Below, in pieces: positions 5,798 through 6,799 of a DNA stretch of 6,799 nucleotides (its first letter is position 1; each line of letters opens with the position of its first letter). This DNA comes from Anaerolineales bacterium (GTDB taxonomy: Bacteria; Chloroflexota; Anaerolineae; Anaerolineales; Villigracilaceae). The notes under the pieces are model-generated. The model did not search any database and was not told the origin of the DNA. It was given only the letters and a program-made list of their open reading frames with translations. The position numbers were made by a program, and so were the translations under genes. The DNA is taken from NCBI GenBank assembly GCA_015489255.1, contig WGAD01000295.1:1-6799 (forward strand). Direction: 5' to 3'.

Positions 5798-5805
5798 AGT
5801 TGACG

Positions 5806-6799
5806 ATGGACGCTTTGAAAAAACGCTGGCAATACCTTTTTGGTTCCACGCGCGGCCTGACCCTGGTTGCAATTGCCTTGATCTCGCTGGTGACGGCCAT
5901 CTGGGGGACGCTGTCCGGCCCAATGGTCGAATGGGGTGTGCGCGATATCACCGTCCGCCTGTTGAACATGCGTTTGGTGCAGGCGGAGCGCGAAGGCCGC
6001 ATTATCATGCTGTATCACACCATTGCGATGGCCGTCGTTGCCATTGAAGTTTACTTTACCACCCACCTGGTGAAGATGAAGCAGCGCGAACGCCTGACCA
6101 TCAACGGCATCATCACTGTGGGTTACATCACCACCATGTTCTTTGGCCTGGGGTTTGCCTATTTTGGACGCAATTTTGCCTTTCATGGTCTCTACCTGGT
6201 GGGGTTGACGCTGATCTTTTTCGCTGGCATTTTGTTGGCGCTGGCCTTGTGGCCCTGGCGCAAGGAATATCGCCTGCCGGCGAATTCTCCCTATGCACAC
6301 ACCCGCAGCGGGGTAGATCTGGAGCGCGCGGCCTTTTTCACCATGGCCATTGCCTTGCTGGTTTCTGCCACCTGGGGCGCGGTCACGGGTTCGTATTGGT
6401 CGAACGGCCATGAAACCTTCCTGGCAGAAGACCTGATCCGCATTCCGCACAAGACGGCTTTGCAAAAGGCGGTCATCGGGCACTTGCACATCATGGTTGC
6501 CTTGCTGGCGGTGGGCATCACCCTGATTGTGGGCCGCTGGCTGGATTTCAAAGGCCGGCTGCACACCTGGGCCATGTGGCTGATGATCAGCGGCACCATC
6601 ACCATGACGGCTGGCGCTTTGTCGGTCGTCTGGCTGGAATGGGCACATGCCATCGTTTATGTGGGGTCCGTCTTTGTAATGCTGGCGGCGCTCTTTTATG
6701 TCATCTACTCTTGGGGTGTGCTCATTCGTGAACGGCTGGCCGAGGAAGGCATTGCCAACCCCACGCTGGGGCAGAAGCTGCGCGCGCTCTTCCACGATC
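5806..6799 (+). CDS. Polytopic membrane protein with intramembrane H-x-H, 3' truncated by window edge
   Basis: The reading frame is open from the ATG at 5806 to the window edge (331 full codons, no stop), so the C-terminus is missing. AGGAG (5795-5799) lies 6 nt before the ATG. The protein has about eight hydrophobic helices (roughly 17-37, 67-87, 98-118, 126-149, 174-194, 224-243, 253-273 and 282-304). His71 lies in helix 2 (LYHTIAMAV), His226 and His228 in helix 6 (GHLHIMVALL), and His281 at the start of helix 8 (WLEWAH). In heme-copper and NO reductases a His in helix II and an H-x-H in helix X hold the hemes, and the local patterns look alike. The CuB/FeB ligands (second-metal His, His-His pair) are not seen, so this is at most a degenerate or distant relative. 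The link to heme is inference. It probably forms an operon with the seven-helix gene. Confidence 0.88.
   Translation, partial: MDALKKRWQYLFGSTRGLTLVAIALISLVTAIWGTLSGPMVEWGVRDITVRLLNMRLVQAEREGRIIMLYHTIAMAVVAIEVYFTTHLVKMKQRERLTINGIITVGYITTMFFGLGFAYFGRNFAFHGLYLVGLTLIFFAGILLALALWPWRKEYRLPANSPYAHTRSGVDLERAAFFTMAIALLVSATWGAVTGSYWSNGHETFLAEDLIRIPHKTALQKAVIGHLHIMVALLAVGITLIVGRWLDFKGRLHTWAMWLMISGTITMTAGALSVVWLEWAHAIVYVGSVFVMLAALFYVIYSWGVLIRERLAEEGIANPTLGQKLRALFHD

Noticed and set aside
5716..6795. Minus-strand open frame (359 codons) opposite the last gene
   Set aside because: It is a mirror of the + strand membrane protein, rich in Gln, His and Arg with no recognisable fold; the + frame has a good ribosome binding site and clear helices.

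Overview
The window looks like ordinary bacterial chromosome of moderately high G+C, with genes that all read on the + strand, short gaps and Shine-Dalgarno leaders. The gene style and a dispersed palindrome of the 'TTGCGAGC...GCGAAGCAATC' type near the left end remind me of Chloroflexota (Anaerolineae-like) genomes. That placement is an impression, not a demonstration. I see no mobile element, tRNA, rRNA or CRISPR array.

Region 1 (1-199) is non-coding and holds a palindromic interspersed repeat. Region 2 (200-3400) is a tight three-gene unit: a patatin-like phospholipase, the DNA-repair ATPase RadA, and a Crp/Fnr-family transcription factor. The genes are joined by an 8-bp overlap and by a TAATG stop/start overlap. 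The unit ends in a strong hairpin at 3433-3477.

Region 3 (3509 to the right edge) is a run of four integral membrane proteins. They are a 4-helix protein that resembles the CopD family, an 8-helix protein and a 7-helix protein that I do not recognise, and a protein of about 8 helices that is cut by the window edge. The last one has no stop before the edge; it carries an intramembrane H-x-H motif and a second His in an earlier helix, reminiscent of heme ligands in heme-copper/NO reductases. A second terminator (4924-4969) and an A+T-rich promoter region (about 4975-5110) split this run into two transcription units, 3509-4914 and 5115-onward.

The main interest lies in the control DNA. Each of the two membrane units has a GTGA-N6-TCAC-type (Crp-like) site roughly 60-65 bp upstream of a plausible start point. 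The first of these lies at the very end of the Crp/Fnr gene itself. The second promoter also carries a 7+7 inverted repeat over its -35 box and a perfect 9-bp stem at the predicted 5' end of the transcript. A working hypothesis is that the Crp/Fnr protein controls an adjacent, uncharacterised membrane (possibly redox or metal) cassette. The functional names of the membrane genes, and the regulatory link, are inference.
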